Source of the DNA: Magnetospirillum sulfuroxidans
GTDB taxonomy: Bacteria; Pseudomonadota; Alphaproteobacteria; Rhodospirillales; Magnetospirillaceae
NCBI RefSeq assembly: GCF_018224925.1
Contig: NZ_JAGTUF010000007.1
Location: 10,942 to 74,941 of the forward strand
Direction: 5' to 3'
Length of the DNA: 64,000 nt
The stretch's first letter is position 1, and each line of letters opens with the position of its first letter. The position numbers were made by a program, and so were the translations under genes. The notes beneath the pieces were generated by a model, which had not been told where the DNA came from, made no database searches, and was given only the letters and a program-made list of their open reading frames with translations. This document shows, piece by piece, positions 10,406 through 18,988 of the stretch.

Positions 10406-11641
10406 ATGGATTACGAACACTATTTCGCCAAGCGTATCGCCGACCTGAAGACCGAAGGCCGTTATCGCGTTTTCGCCGACCTGGAACGCCGTTGCGGCGA
10501 ATTCCCGGTGGCCCGGAATTATCGCGACGGCAAGGTTCACGACGTCGTGGTGTGGTGTTCCAACGACTATCTGGGCATGGGCCAACACCCGGAGGTGCTG
10601 GCGGCGGCCAAGGAAGCGGTGGATCGCTGCGGCGCCGGCGCCGGCGGCACCCGCAACATTTCCGGCACCAATCATTACCATGTGCTGCTGGAAGAGGAAC
10701 TGGCCGCCTGGAATGCCAAGGAATCGGCGCTTTTGTTCACGTCGGGCTATGTCGCCAACCAGACGGCGCTGTCGACCTTGGGCTCGACCATTCCCGGCAT
10801 CGTCGTGTTTTCCGACGAACTCAATCACAATTCCATGATCGAGGGCATCCGCCACGGCCGTTCGGCCAAGCATGTGTTCCGCCACAACGACCCCGAACAC
10901 CTGGAACAATTGCTGTCGGCCTATCCGCGTGAGACGCCCAAGCTGGTCGCCTTTGAATCGGTTTATTCCATGGATGGCGACATCGCCCCCATCGCCGCTA
11001 TCTGCGATGTCGCCGAAGCCCATAACGCCATGACCTTCTTGGACGAAGTCCATGCCGCCGGCATGTACGGGGCCGAAGGTTCGGGGGTGGCCGAACGCGA
11101 CGGCGTGCGCGACCGCATCACCATCATCCAGGCGACCTTGGCCAAGGCCATCGGCGTCGTCGGCGGCTATATCGCCGGTTCCACCGCCATGGTCGATTAC
11201 GTCCGCAGTTTCGGCCCCGGCTTTATCTTCTCGTCGTCGATGCCGCCCATGGTCGCCGCCGCCGCCTTGGCCTCGATCAAGGTTTTGCGCAACACCCCGG
11301 AAATCCGCGACCGTCACCAGGAACGCGCCGCCACCTTGAAGCGTCTGTTGGCCGAACAAGGTATTCCGGTGATGGACTCGGTCAGCCACATCGTCCCGGT
11401 GATGGTCGGCAACGCCGCCTTGTGCAAACAGGCGTCGGATTTGCTGCTGACCAAGCACAACATCTATGTGCAGCCGATCAACTATCCCACCGTGCCGGTC
11501 AATACCGAACGCCTGCGCATCACGCCGACGCCGCTGCACACCGACGAAATGATGGCGCATCTGGTCAAATCCTTCGTATCCGTTTGGGATGAGTTGGAAT
11601 TGCACAAGGATCATCCTAAAAAGGGGGTCGCCGCCGAATAG
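10406..11641 (+). CDS. hemA: 5-aminolevulinate synthase
   Basis: The 411-residue protein has the ALAS signatures CSNDYLGMGQHP, GAGAGGTRNISGT and SDELNHNSMIEGIR. The PLP-binding lysine is in LAKAIGVVGGY (Lys247). It condenses glycine and succinyl-CoA to 5-aminolevulinate, the first step of tetrapyrrole synthesis in Alphaproteobacteria (the Shemin route). The start (MDYEHYFAKRI) has GGGAGA ten bases upstream. The 140-base gap before it holds no gene; I see no clear regulator site there. Confidence 0.97.
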   Translation: MDYEHYFAKRIADLKTEGRYRVFADLERRCGEFPVARNYRDGKVHDVVVWCSNDYLGMGQHPEVLAAAKEAVDRCGAGAGGTRNISGTNHYHVLLEEELAAWNAKESALLFTSGYVANQTALSTLGSTIPGIVVFSDELNHNSMIEGIRHGRSAKHVFRHNDPEHLEQLLSAYPRETPKLVAFESVYSMDGDIAPIAAICDVAEAHNAMTFLDEVHAAGMYGAEGSGVAERDGVRDRITIIQATLAKAIGVVGGYIAGSTAMVDYVRSFGPGFIFSSSMPPMVAAAALASIKVLRNTPEIRDRHQERAATLKRLLAEQGIPVMDSVSHIVPVMVGNAALCKQASDLLLTKHNIYVQPINYPTVPVNTERLRITPTPLHTDEMMAHLVKSFVSVWDELELHKDHPKKGVAAE

Positions 11642-11667
11642 GCGGCCCCACCACTGAAAGTCCCCTG

Positions 11668-12042
11668 ATGAAAAAGTTTCTGGTTCTGGCCGCCCTGACC
11701 GTCCTTGCCGCCTGCGGCGATGGCGACATCCGCGAGATTTCCCGCCACCCTGCCCCCGATGGCAGCCGTGACGTGGTGGTCGGCTCGATGAAGGCCGGCG
11801 AATCCGAACCATACATGGTGGTGATGACCGCCAAGCCCGGTGACAATGCCGGCAAGGGCGCGCGGCTGTTCCTGGCTGATCGGGGCGACGCCCCCAAGGT
11901 CACCTGGGACGCCCCCGATCACGTCACCATTTCCTGTGACAACGCCCGGGTATGGTCCTATCGCAGCTTTTGGACCAACCCCAATGGCGGCAACACCATC
12001 GCTGTGGCGTTGAAATGCGGCACCGACGGCTGGAAGGGGTGA
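11668..12042 (+). CDS. Small predicted lipoprotein, unknown function
   Basis: A 124-residue protein begins with a lipoprotein signal, MKKFLVLAALTVLAAC, with lipobox Leu-Ala-Ala-Cys16. The mature part is short and polar, with two further cysteines, and ends in CGTDGWKG. It is probably anchored to the inner or outer membrane facing the periplasm. It starts 26 bases after hemA on the same strand and may share its transcript. I recognise no family. Confidence 0.75.
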   Translation: MKKFLVLAALTVLAACGDGDIREISRHPAPDGSRDVVVGSMKAGESEPYMVVMTAKPGDNAGKGARLFLADRGDAPKVTWDAPDHVTISCDNARVWSYRSFWTNPNGGNTIAVALKCGTDGWKG

Positions 12043-12060
12043 TCCCCGTTCCCGTTTCCC

Positions 12061-13113
12061 TTAGCCTTCGCGCCAATGCATCGGCGCCACGTCGAACCAG
12101 CGGCGAAAGGCCCGGCTGAACGCCGACAATTCCGAATAGCCCAGCAGATCGGCCACATCCGACAACGGGATGTGGCGCTGGCGCACATAAAGCGCGGCCA
12201 GATCGCGGCGAACGCTTTCCACCGCCTCGGAAAAGCTGGTGCCGGTTTCTCCCAGGCGGCGTTGCAGGGTCCAGCGCGGCAAATCCAAAGCCTCGGCCAC
12301 CTCTTCCACATGGGGATAGCCATCGGCGAGGCGCGAGCGGATTTCCGCCCGCACCCGCTCGATGAACGGCGCTGCCCCGGTGCTGCCGGCCAACGCCGTC
12401 AATTGATCGCGCAAGCGGGTCAGCCGGGCCAGATCGCCCTCGGGCATGCGGCGGTCAAGATCGGCGTCACCGAACACCACGCAATTGGTGCGCTGGCCAA
12501 AATGAACCGGCGCGTCGAAAGCCCGCTGGTGCTCGCGCCAATCCAGCGGCCGCAAATGCTCGAAATGCACTTCTTCCGGCGCCCAGCCATTGCCCAGACA
12601 GGCGCGAAAAACATTGGCGAACATGCCCATGGTCAACTCGGCGTCCTGGCGCCGGGCCATGATGCGGCCATCCAAAATCCGGTATTCCAGCCGCAACAGC
12701 CCGCCTTCCTTGGCCAGACGCGTTTGCGTCGCCTGTTGATGGAACGGAAACAAGGTGGCGACGTTTTCCACGGCCGCCCCCAAGGTGGGCGAGGCCAAGG
12801 CGATCTCACCGATCAGCCCCAGGGCGCGGGGTTGGAATTGCTGGCCGAACCACAGGCCGAAATTGTCGTGGCGGGTTTCGGCGGCGGCCAATTCCATCAT
12901 GGCGCAGTAATCGCCCAAATCCAGCGCCAACAGCGGATCACCAAGGGCGTGATCGGGCACCCCGGCTTGCCCCAGCACCCGAGCGGCGTCACCGCCATGG
13001 CTGTTGATGAAGCCGGACACCCCCGAGGCAGCGGCGGCCAAGACGTTGCGTTGCCCGTTTTCCCGGCATGCCGCCAAGCGGGATTGCCTATTTCGCACGC
13101 TTTTGCCCGTCAT
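12061..13113 (-). CDS. AraC-family regulator with arabinose-binding-like N-terminal domain
   Basis: The 350-residue protein has an N-terminal effector region like PF12625 (as in OruR/ArgR-type AraC regulators). A C-terminal double helix-turn-helix includes LDLPRWTLQRRL and YSELSAFSRAFRRWF, ending MHWRE. The start at 13113 has GGGGGAG upstream. It lies downstream of the ethanolamine permease on the same strand, but a strong terminator (13155-13182) stands between, so it probably has partly separate expression. By position it may control the ethanolamine genes. It is not the usual EutR domain type. Confidence 0.85.
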   Translation of the reverse strand: MTGKSVRNRQSRLAACRENGQRNVLAAAASGVSGFINSHGGDAARVLGQAGVPDHALGDPLLALDLGDYCAMMELAAAETRHDNFGLWFGQQFQPRALGLIGEIALASPTLGAAVENVATLFPFHQQATQTRLAKEGGLLRLEYRILDGRIMARRQDAELTMGMFANVFRACLGNGWAPEEVHFEHLRPLDWREHQRAFDAPVHFGQRTNCVVFGDADLDRRMPEGDLARLTRLRDQLTALAGSTGAAPFIERVRAEIRSRLADGYPHVEEVAEALDLPRWTLQRRLGETGTSFSEAVESVRRDLAALYVRQRHIPLSDVADLLGYSELSAFSRAFRRWFDVAPMHWREG

Positions 13114-13154
13114 CCTGGGTCTCCCCCGTGGGACTTTGCCGATAATACGCAAAA

Positions 13155-13182
13155 CCCCTGCCAGACTTGCGTCTGGCAGGGG
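13155..13182 (-). terminator. Intrinsic terminator of the ethanolamine operon
   Basis: A perfect 12-bp stem CCCCTGCCAGAC / GTCTGGCAGGGG with a TTGC loop. Read leftward it is followed by TTTTGCG. It lies between the permease stop and the AraC gene, only 41 bases before the AraC start. Confidence 0.85.
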
Positions 13183-13201
13183 GAAATCACGTCAACCGAC
13201 C

Positions 13202-14608
13202 TTAATCGGCCATGGAGCGGGCCTCGACCTGGGCCAATTCCAGCAGATCGTCGGCCTCGGCGTTTTCGCGCAAGCCGGCGGTGAAGCGATAGAACAAGAA
13301 GGCCACCGCGAACAAGACGACAAACAACCCGAACACCAACTGGTTGAAGTAAATCATCGTCACCAGGGCAACCACCGCCATGCCCAGGGCGATGGCCGGG
13401 AACACCGGAAAGAACGGCGCCTTGAACGGACGGTCCAAGGCCGGCTCGCTGGCCCGCAGCTTGAACAAGGCGGCCATGGACATGATGTACATGACGATGG
13501 CGCCGAACACCGACATGGTGACGATGTTCGCGGTCAACGACGCGCCGCCGATTTCGATCAAGCTATCGGAGAAGATGGCGGCGATGCCGACGACGCCACC
13601 GGCCAGGATGGCGGCCACCGGGGTCTTGGTCTTAGGATTGACCTTGGCGAAGGTCGGCGGCAGGAAGCCGGCCCGCGACAGGGCGAAAATCTGGCGCGAA
13701 TAGCCCATGATGATGCCATGGAACGAAGCGATCAGACCAAACAGACCGATCCACACCAACATGTGCAGCCAGCCCGAGGATTCGCCGACCACCGCCTTCA
13801 TCGCCTGGGGCAGCGGATCATTGATGTTGGAAAGCGCGTTCCAGTCGCCGACGCCGCCGGCGAAAATCATCGTGCCAAACGCCAGAACCACCAGGGTCAG
13901 GATGCCGGCAATATAGGCCTTGGGCACCGTCTTGGTCGGGTTCTTGGTTTCTTCGGCCGCCATGGCGGCGCCTTCGATGGCCAAAAAGAACCAGATGGCG
14001 AAGGGAATGGCGGCGAAAATGCCGGAGAACGAACCGATGGTGAAGCTTTCCTCGCCGCTCCAGCCCTTGGCGGCGAAATTGGCCCAGCTAAAGCCGGGCT
14101 CGACCACGCCCATGAAAATGACCAGCTCGATGATGGCCAAGACGGTGATGAACAATTCAAAGGTGGCGGCGATGGTCACGCCGGCGATATTCAACCCCAT
14201 GAACACCACATAGGCGCCGACGGCGGCCAGTTTCGGGTCAAGCCCAGGAAACTGCACGTTCAGATAGGCGCCGATGGCCAAGGCGATGGCCGGCGGAGCG
14301 AAGACGAATTCGATCAAGGTGGCGAAGCCGGCGACGAAGCCGCCCATGGGACCAAAGGCCCGATAGGAATAAGCGAACGGACCGCCGGCATGGGGAATGG
14401 CGGTGGTCAGTTCGGTGAAGCTGAAAATGAAGGTGGTGTACATGGCGGCGATCAACACCGTCGTCACCAAAAAGCCCAGAGTTCCGGCGGCGGCCCAGCC
14501 GAACGACCAGCCGAAATATTCGCCCGAGATCACCAAGCCGACGGCAATGCCCCACAGGTGCAGGCCGGACAGGCTACGTTTGAGTTCTGGTTTCGTGTTT
14601 TCGGACAT
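13202..14608 (-). CDS. Ethanolamine permease, APC superfamily
   Basis: The 468-residue protein has about 12 hydrophobic segments. The start region LSGLHLWGIAVGLVISGEYFGWSFGW is typical of the eat family of ethanolamine permeases in the amino acid-polyamine-organocation superfamily. It would import ethanolamine across the inner membrane. The ATG at 14608 has GGAGCGAC upstream; longer in-frame starts are unlikely. It follows eutC by 17 bases, which fits an operon eutB-eutC-permease. Confidence 0.9.
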   Translation of the reverse strand: MSENTKPELKRSLSGLHLWGIAVGLVISGEYFGWSFGWAAAGTLGFLVTTVLIAAMYTTFIFSFTELTTAIPHAGGPFAYSYRAFGPMGGFVAGFATLIEFVFAPPAIALAIGAYLNVQFPGLDPKLAAVGAYVVFMGLNIAGVTIAATFELFITVLAIIELVIFMGVVEPGFSWANFAAKGWSGEESFTIGSFSGIFAAIPFAIWFFLAIEGAAMAAEETKNPTKTVPKAYIAGILTLVVLAFGTMIFAGGVGDWNALSNINDPLPQAMKAVVGESSGWLHMLVWIGLFGLIASFHGIIMGYSRQIFALSRAGFLPPTFAKVNPKTKTPVAAILAGGVVGIAAIFSDSLIEIGGASLTANIVTMSVFGAIVMYIMSMAALFKLRASEPALDRPFKAPFFPVFPAIALGMAVVALVTMIYFNQLVFGLFVVLFAVAFLFYRFTAGLRENAEADDLLELAQVEARSMAD

Positions 14609-14625
14609 GGAATGTCGCTCCTGTC

Positions 14626-15405
14626 TCAATCCGAAGAAATGGAGATCTGGCCGGGCGTTGAACCCTGGCCGGGCTGAAGACTTGGGGTTTCCTCTTTCAG
14701 CCCAACGCCGGAAAGTCCCCGGCGCAGGGATTGAGTGATCAGCCACACCAGCTTGTCGGCGGCGGCAGCCGGCGACAGACCGTGGGCGTGAATGTTGGAC
14801 AGACAATTGCGGTCAGCGTCACGCCGGCCGCTCCTTGGCCCATAGGTCATGTAAATGCCCAGAGAATCGGCCACCGACAGGCCGGGGCGTTCACCGATCA
14901 GCATCACCGCCAGCTTGGCGCCCAAGGCCGCGCCGATGGGATCGGACAACGCGACACGGGCCTGTTCGGCCAGCACCAGCGGGGCGATGGACAGGCCGCT
15001 CAGCCGCATGTGCACCGCCCACACCACCTGAACCGCCCAATTTTGTACCGCCGCCGCCGACAGACCGTCACCGACGATCAGCACCACATCCCACGCGCCC
15101 TTGACCAGCCCCGACGCGCTGGCGGGGTCAAGCCGGCGGCCAAGATCGGGCCGGCGCAGATAGGTGGAACGATCGGGAACGGCGCTTTTGACCCGAATCG
15201 CCGGCCGCGGCATCTGTTGTTCCAGCGCGTCCCAATCGACGGCGCCGTGAACGGCATCGCGCGCCTTGGCGTGAGAGAGCTGGAAATCCAGCAATGCCGC
15301 CGTCGGCAGGGAATCGCCAGAACGGCCAAGGCCGATCCGGGCGCGGGTGGCGGCGCGGAAGCGGGCGAAAGGATCAAGCGAGACGATATCGTCGGCCATG
15401 TTCAC
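14626..15405 (-). CDS. eutC: Ethanolamine ammonia-lyase, small subunit
   Basis: The 259-residue protein matches EutC: DPFARFRAATRARIGLGRSG near the start, LIVGDGLSAAAVQ in the middle, and a C-terminal IGERPGLSVADSLGIYMTY and SNIHAHGLSPAAAADKL. With EutB it forms the adenosylcobalamin-dependent enzyme that splits ethanolamine to acetaldehyde and ammonia. Its start overlaps the end of eutB by 4 bases (ATGA), showing translational coupling. No eutA reactivase is in the window. Confidence 0.96.
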   Translation of the reverse strand: MNMADDIVSLDPFARFRAATRARIGLGRSGDSLPTAALLDFQLSHAKARDAVHGAVDWDALEQQMPRPAIRVKSAVPDRSTYLRRPDLGRRLDPASASGLVKGAWDVVLIVGDGLSAAAVQNWAVQVVWAVHMRLSGLSIAPLVLAEQARVALSDPIGAALGAKLAVMLIGERPGLSVADSLGIYMTYGPRSGRRDADRNCLSNIHAHGLSPAAAADKLVWLITQSLRRGLSGVGLKEETPSLQPGQGSTPGQISISSD

Positions 15406-16796
15406 GCCCCCCCCTTGGCCAGCAGCCGCCGCAAGGGGGCGGCATCGCCGCCCAACGGCGGCACCTTGCCACTGGCGTCGGCCAGCCCCATGCGCATCAG
15501 CCAGGCTTCGAATTCCGGCGCCGGCTTGCGCCCGAGCAGGTGCCGCAGGCCGACCACGTCGTGATAGGACAGGCTTTGGTAATTCAGCATGACGTCGTCA
15601 GCGCCGGGCACGCCGATGAGAAAGTTGACGCCGGCATTGCCCAACAGCAGCATCAGGACGTCCATGTCGTCCTGATCGGCCTCGGCGTGATTGGTGTAGC
15701 AAACGTCCACCCCCATGGGCAGACCCAACAGCTTGCCGCAAAAATGATCCTCCAAGCCGGCACGGATAATCTGTTTGGCGTCGAACAGATATTCGGGGCC
15801 GATAAAGCCGACCACGGTGTTGACCAAAAGCGGCCGGAAGGCGCGGGCCACGGCGTAAGCGCGCACCTCCACCGTCTGCTGGTCGATGCCGTGATGGGCG
15901 TCGGCCGACAGCGCCGCGCCTTGGCCGGTTTCGAAATACATGACGTTGTCGCCCACCGTGCCGCGCCGCAACGACAGCGCCGCCTGTTCGGCCTCGGCCA
16001 GGATGGCCAAATCAATGCCGAAACCTTTATTGGCGGCCTCGGTGCCGGCGACGCTTTGAAACACCAGATCGAGCGGCGCCCCTTTTTCCACGGCGGCGAT
16101 GGAATTGCTGACATGGGTCAGCACGCACGATTGGCTGGGAATGTCGAAGCGGCCGCGCACCTCGTCCAGCATGCGCAGCAGCGTGCAACAGGCCTCGACG
16201 TTGTCGGTGGCCGGATTGATGCCGATGACGGCGTCCCCGACGCCGAACAGCAATCCGTCCAAGGTCGAGGCGGCGATGCCCAATGGATCGTCGGTCGGAT
16301 GATTGGGCTGCAAGCGCGACGACAACCGCCCCGGCAAGCCGATGGTCGAGCGAAAGGCGGTGACCACCTGGATCTTGGCCGCCACCGCCACCAGATCGGC
16401 ATTGCGCATCAGCTTGGACACCGCCGCCACCATTTCCGGCATCAGGCCGGGGGCAAGCGCCGCCAGGGCGGCAGTATCGGCTTCGTAGGACAGCAGCCAA
16501 TCGCGCAATTGGCCCACGGTCATATGCGCGACCGGATCAAAGGCCGCCGCATCGTGACCGTCGATGATCAGACGGGTGATTTCGTCGTCTTCATAAGGAA
16601 CCAAGGCTTCGGTCAGAAAGGTTCGCAGCGGCAGATCGGCCAAGGCCATGCGGGCCGCCACCCGGCGCAATTCGCTGTCGGCCGCCAGACCGGCCAGTTC
16701 GTCACCGGAACGGCGCGGCGAGGCACAGGCCAACAGCGTCGCCAGATCGGCGAAAATGTGGCGTTCTCCGCCCAAAGTGACCGCATAACCCGCCAT
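15402..16796 (-). CDS. eutB: Ethanolamine ammonia-lyase, large subunit
   Basis: The 464-residue protein carries EutB signatures: AKIQVVTAFRSTIGLPGRLS, NHPTDDPLGIAAS, VGDAVIGINPATDN, and the C-terminal DDVMLNYQSLSYHD. It is the catalytic subunit that binds ethanolamine in a TIM barrel. I prefer the ATG at 16796 (MAGYAVTLGG), which has AGGGA upstream. A GTG at 16832 adds 12 residues without a ribosome site. It is the first gene of the eutB-eutC-permease operon. The 113 bases before it show no hairpin that I could call a cobalamin riboswitch. Confidence 0.96.
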   Translation of the reverse strand: MAGYAVTLGGERHIFADLATLLACASPRRSGDELAGLAADSELRRVAARMALADLPLRTFLTEALVPYEDDEITRLIIDGHDAAAFDPVAHMTVGQLRDWLLSYEADTAALAALAPGLMPEMVAAVSKLMRNADLVAVAAKIQVVTAFRSTIGLPGRLSSRLQPNHPTDDPLGIAASTLDGLLFGVGDAVIGINPATDNVEACCTLLRMLDEVRGRFDIPSQSCVLTHVSNSIAAVEKGAPLDLVFQSVAGTEAANKGFGIDLAILAEAEQAALSLRRGTVGDNVMYFETGQGAALSADAHHGIDQQTVEVRAYAVARAFRPLLVNTVVGFIGPEYLFDAKQIIRAGLEDHFCGKLLGLPMGVDVCYTNHAEADQDDMDVLMLLLGNAGVNFLIGVPGADDVMLNYQSLSYHDVVGLRHLLGRKPAPEFEAWLMRMGLADASGKVPPLGGDAAPLRRLLAKGGA

Positions 16797-16909
16797 CCGC
16801 CCAATCCCTGGCCGTGGTGATGAGGTCATCACTATGACAGCAGGCGGGGCAGAGCGTTTGACAGTTCAGCACAAAAAATAGGCTTCGTATTTTCGTGGTT
16901 ATTTTTTAA

Positions 16910-17932
16910 TCAAAACCCCAGCCCAACTTCGCCGAACACCGCTTCGCCTTGGGATCTGATAACGGTTTCGCAAGCCTGCACCACCTCGGGGTCATAGCGG
17001 GTGGCGCAATGATCGTGGATTTCGGCCAGGGCGGCATCCATGCCCAAAGCGGGGCGATAGGGGCGATGACTGCTGATCGCCTCGACCACATCGGCCACCG
17101 CCAGAATGCGGGCTTCGGGGATGATGGATTCGGCGGTCAGGCCCAAGGGATAACCCGAACCGTCCAACCGTTCATGATGCTGGCGGATCATGGTCGCCAC
17201 CGGCCAGGGAAAATCGATGCCGTCGACAATTTCCGCCCCCACCGCCGCGTGCGAGCGCACCACGCCAAAAGCGGCATCAGACAATTTGCCGGGGCGGCTC
17301 AGAAAATCCGACGGCACGCTGATCTTGCCCAGATCATGGATCAGGGCGCCGGTCTGCAAACCTTCCAGCGTATGCTCGGACCAGCCCATCTGCCGACCGA
17401 TGGCCACCGCCAGCTGCGCCACCCGGCGTTGATGGCCGGCGGTATAGGGGTCGCGGATTTCCAAGGTCAGCGACACGGCGCGAACCGTCTGCAACAGCAC
17501 CTTTTTCATGCGGTCGGCCGATTGCAGCCGTTCGATTTCCAGCGTTTTCCGCTCGATGGCGTACAACACCGTCCGCGAAATCAAATGGCCATCGCCGACA
17601 CCCTTGACCAGATAATCCTGGCAGCCACGCTTGACGGCGGCGACACCGACATCTTCATCGGCCAAACCGGTGAAGACGACGATCGGAAGCAAGGGCGCCA
17701 ATTTGCGCATGGCGTCGATGGTTTCCAAACCATGGCTGTCAGGCAAGGACAGGTCCAACAGCACGACGTCGGCGTCATTGTCGATCAACCATGTCTTGGC
17801 GTCCGCCATGGTCTCGGCATAGCTAAGTTCAAACCCCCCGGTTTCCGCCAACAAGGCCCGAACCAGACGAGCGTCACCGGGATTGTCTTCCACCAGCAAC
17901 AAACGGATCGGGGGGGCATTGGGGTCGCGCAT
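16910..17932 (-). CDS. Response regulator with HD-GYP phosphodiesterase domain
   Basis: The 340-residue protein has a receiver domain (LLLVEDNPGDARL, phospho-Asp in VVLLDLSLPDSHG). An HD-GYP domain follows with HQRRVAQLA, HDLGKISVP and the HHERLDGSGYP signature, all metal ligands present. HD-GYP domains hydrolyse cyclic di-GMP. It probably lowers c-di-GMP when its receiver is phosphorylated. No kinase gene is adjacent. It lies upstream of eutB on the same strand with a 113-base gap, so a functional link is not shown. Confidence 0.92.
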   Translation of the reverse strand: MRDPNAPPIRLLLVEDNPGDARLVRALLAETGGFELSYAETMADAKTWLIDNDADVVLLDLSLPDSHGLETIDAMRKLAPLLPIVVFTGLADEDVGVAAVKRGCQDYLVKGVGDGHLISRTVLYAIERKTLEIERLQSADRMKKVLLQTVRAVSLTLEIRDPYTAGHQRRVAQLAVAIGRQMGWSEHTLEGLQTGALIHDLGKISVPSDFLSRPGKLSDAAFGVVRSHAAVGAEIVDGIDFPWPVATMIRQHHERLDGSGYPLGLTAESIIPEARILAVADVVEAISSHRPYRPALGMDAALAEIHDHCATRYDPEVVQACETVIRSQGEAVFGEVGLGF

Positions 17933-18026
17933 GTTTTATGCCTTCGCTGATCCGATCATAGTACCCCTCTTACGCACAGGGACCAGACCCTATTGCCAGA
18001 AGGGAGATACGCAAAAAACAAGCGGC

Positions 18027-18890
18027 TCAGGCCGCCTGGGCGAGATCGGGCTTTAAAAAGGCGGTGAAATCGCCCATGGCCCGGCTGGGGACGCTGTCGC
18101 GATGACGAATAAGCCAAGTCTCGACCCGGCTGTCGGCGATGGCCAGGGCGGCGATTTGCCCGGCCAGATGCGGCCGTTCGACCACCGTGCGGGGCAGCAA
18201 GGTCACCCCCATGCCGGCGGCAACACAGCCGAGCAAGCCATCCAAGGTGCCGAATTCCATCACATGGCGCGGCGGCTCGCCCCGGCGGCGCAACCAGTTC
18301 TCGGTCCGCGCCCGATAGGCGCAGCCCGAACGAAAGACCAGCATGGAGTGGGTATTGGCCTGCTCGACCGAGGCGATCCCCACCGGCACCGCCAACACCA
18401 ATTCCTCGACGAAGACCGCTTCGCCGAGGATGCGATCATGACGCACCGGCCCGCCGACAAAGGCCAGATCGGCATGGCGATCAAGGATCGCCTGCACCAC
18501 GCTTTCGCTGGTCCCGGTCGATAGCGAAAGCCGCACCTTGGGGTGGGCGGCGGCAAAGCCAGCCAGGATCGGCGGCAAGCGCACCGCCGCCGTGCTTTCC
18601 ATCGAGCCAAGGCGCAAGATTCCGCCTTCTCCGACGATCTCGTCCACCGCCGCCTTGGCTTCGTCGGCCAAGGCCAAGATGCGTTCGGCGTAATCCAACA
18701 GCACCGCCCCGGCCGGGGTCAGGCGCATGCCGCGCGGCTCGCGCACGAACAATCCGGTGCCGATTTCATCTTCAAGCTTGCGGATGCGGGCGGAAATGTT
18801 GGAGGGCACCGAATGCACCAACTCGGCCGCGGCCACCACCGAGCCCGAGCGGGCAACGGCGCGGAAAATGCGAAGGGCGGCGCTATCCAT
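18027..18890 (-). CDS. LysR-family transcriptional regulator
   Basis: The 287-residue protein has the LysR winged helix at residues 1-60 (LRIFRAVARSGSVVAAAELV, then NISARIRKLEDEIG and LFVRE). An effector-binding domain makes up the rest. It is divergent from an MFS transporter gene 98 bases away, the usual arrangement for a LysR regulator and its target. The shared 98-base gap is the likely operator region. The inducer is unknown. Confidence 0.93.
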   Translation of the reverse strand: MDSAALRIFRAVARSGSVVAAAELVHSVPSNISARIRKLEDEIGTGLFVREPRGMRLTPAGAVLLDYAERILALADEAKAAVDEIVGEGGILRLGSMESTAAVRLPPILAGFAAAHPKVRLSLSTGTSESVVQAILDRHADLAFVGGPVRHDRILGEAVFVEELVLAVPVGIASVEQANTHSMLVFRSGCAYRARTENWLRRRGEPPRHVMEFGTLDGLLGCVAAGMGVTLLPRTVVERPHLAGQIAALAIADSRVETWLIRHRDSVPSRAMGDFTAFLKPDLAQAA

Positions 18891-18988
18891 GGCTGCATTC
18901 TCCTTATACGAATGGTTCGAGCATAATTATTCGCTGGTAATGAAGCAAGGCCGACGCCACGCTTGGGGAAAGCGGAGGGGAGACGGAA

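Noticed and set aside
13004-14677. Rightward open frame of 557 codons opposite the ethanolamine permease
   Set aside because: Antisense to a well-supported membrane protein; composition is low-complexity and lacks a ribosome site.
16797-16909. Cobalamin riboswitch before eutB
   Set aside because: The gap is 113 bases and lacks the B12-box and a matching fold.
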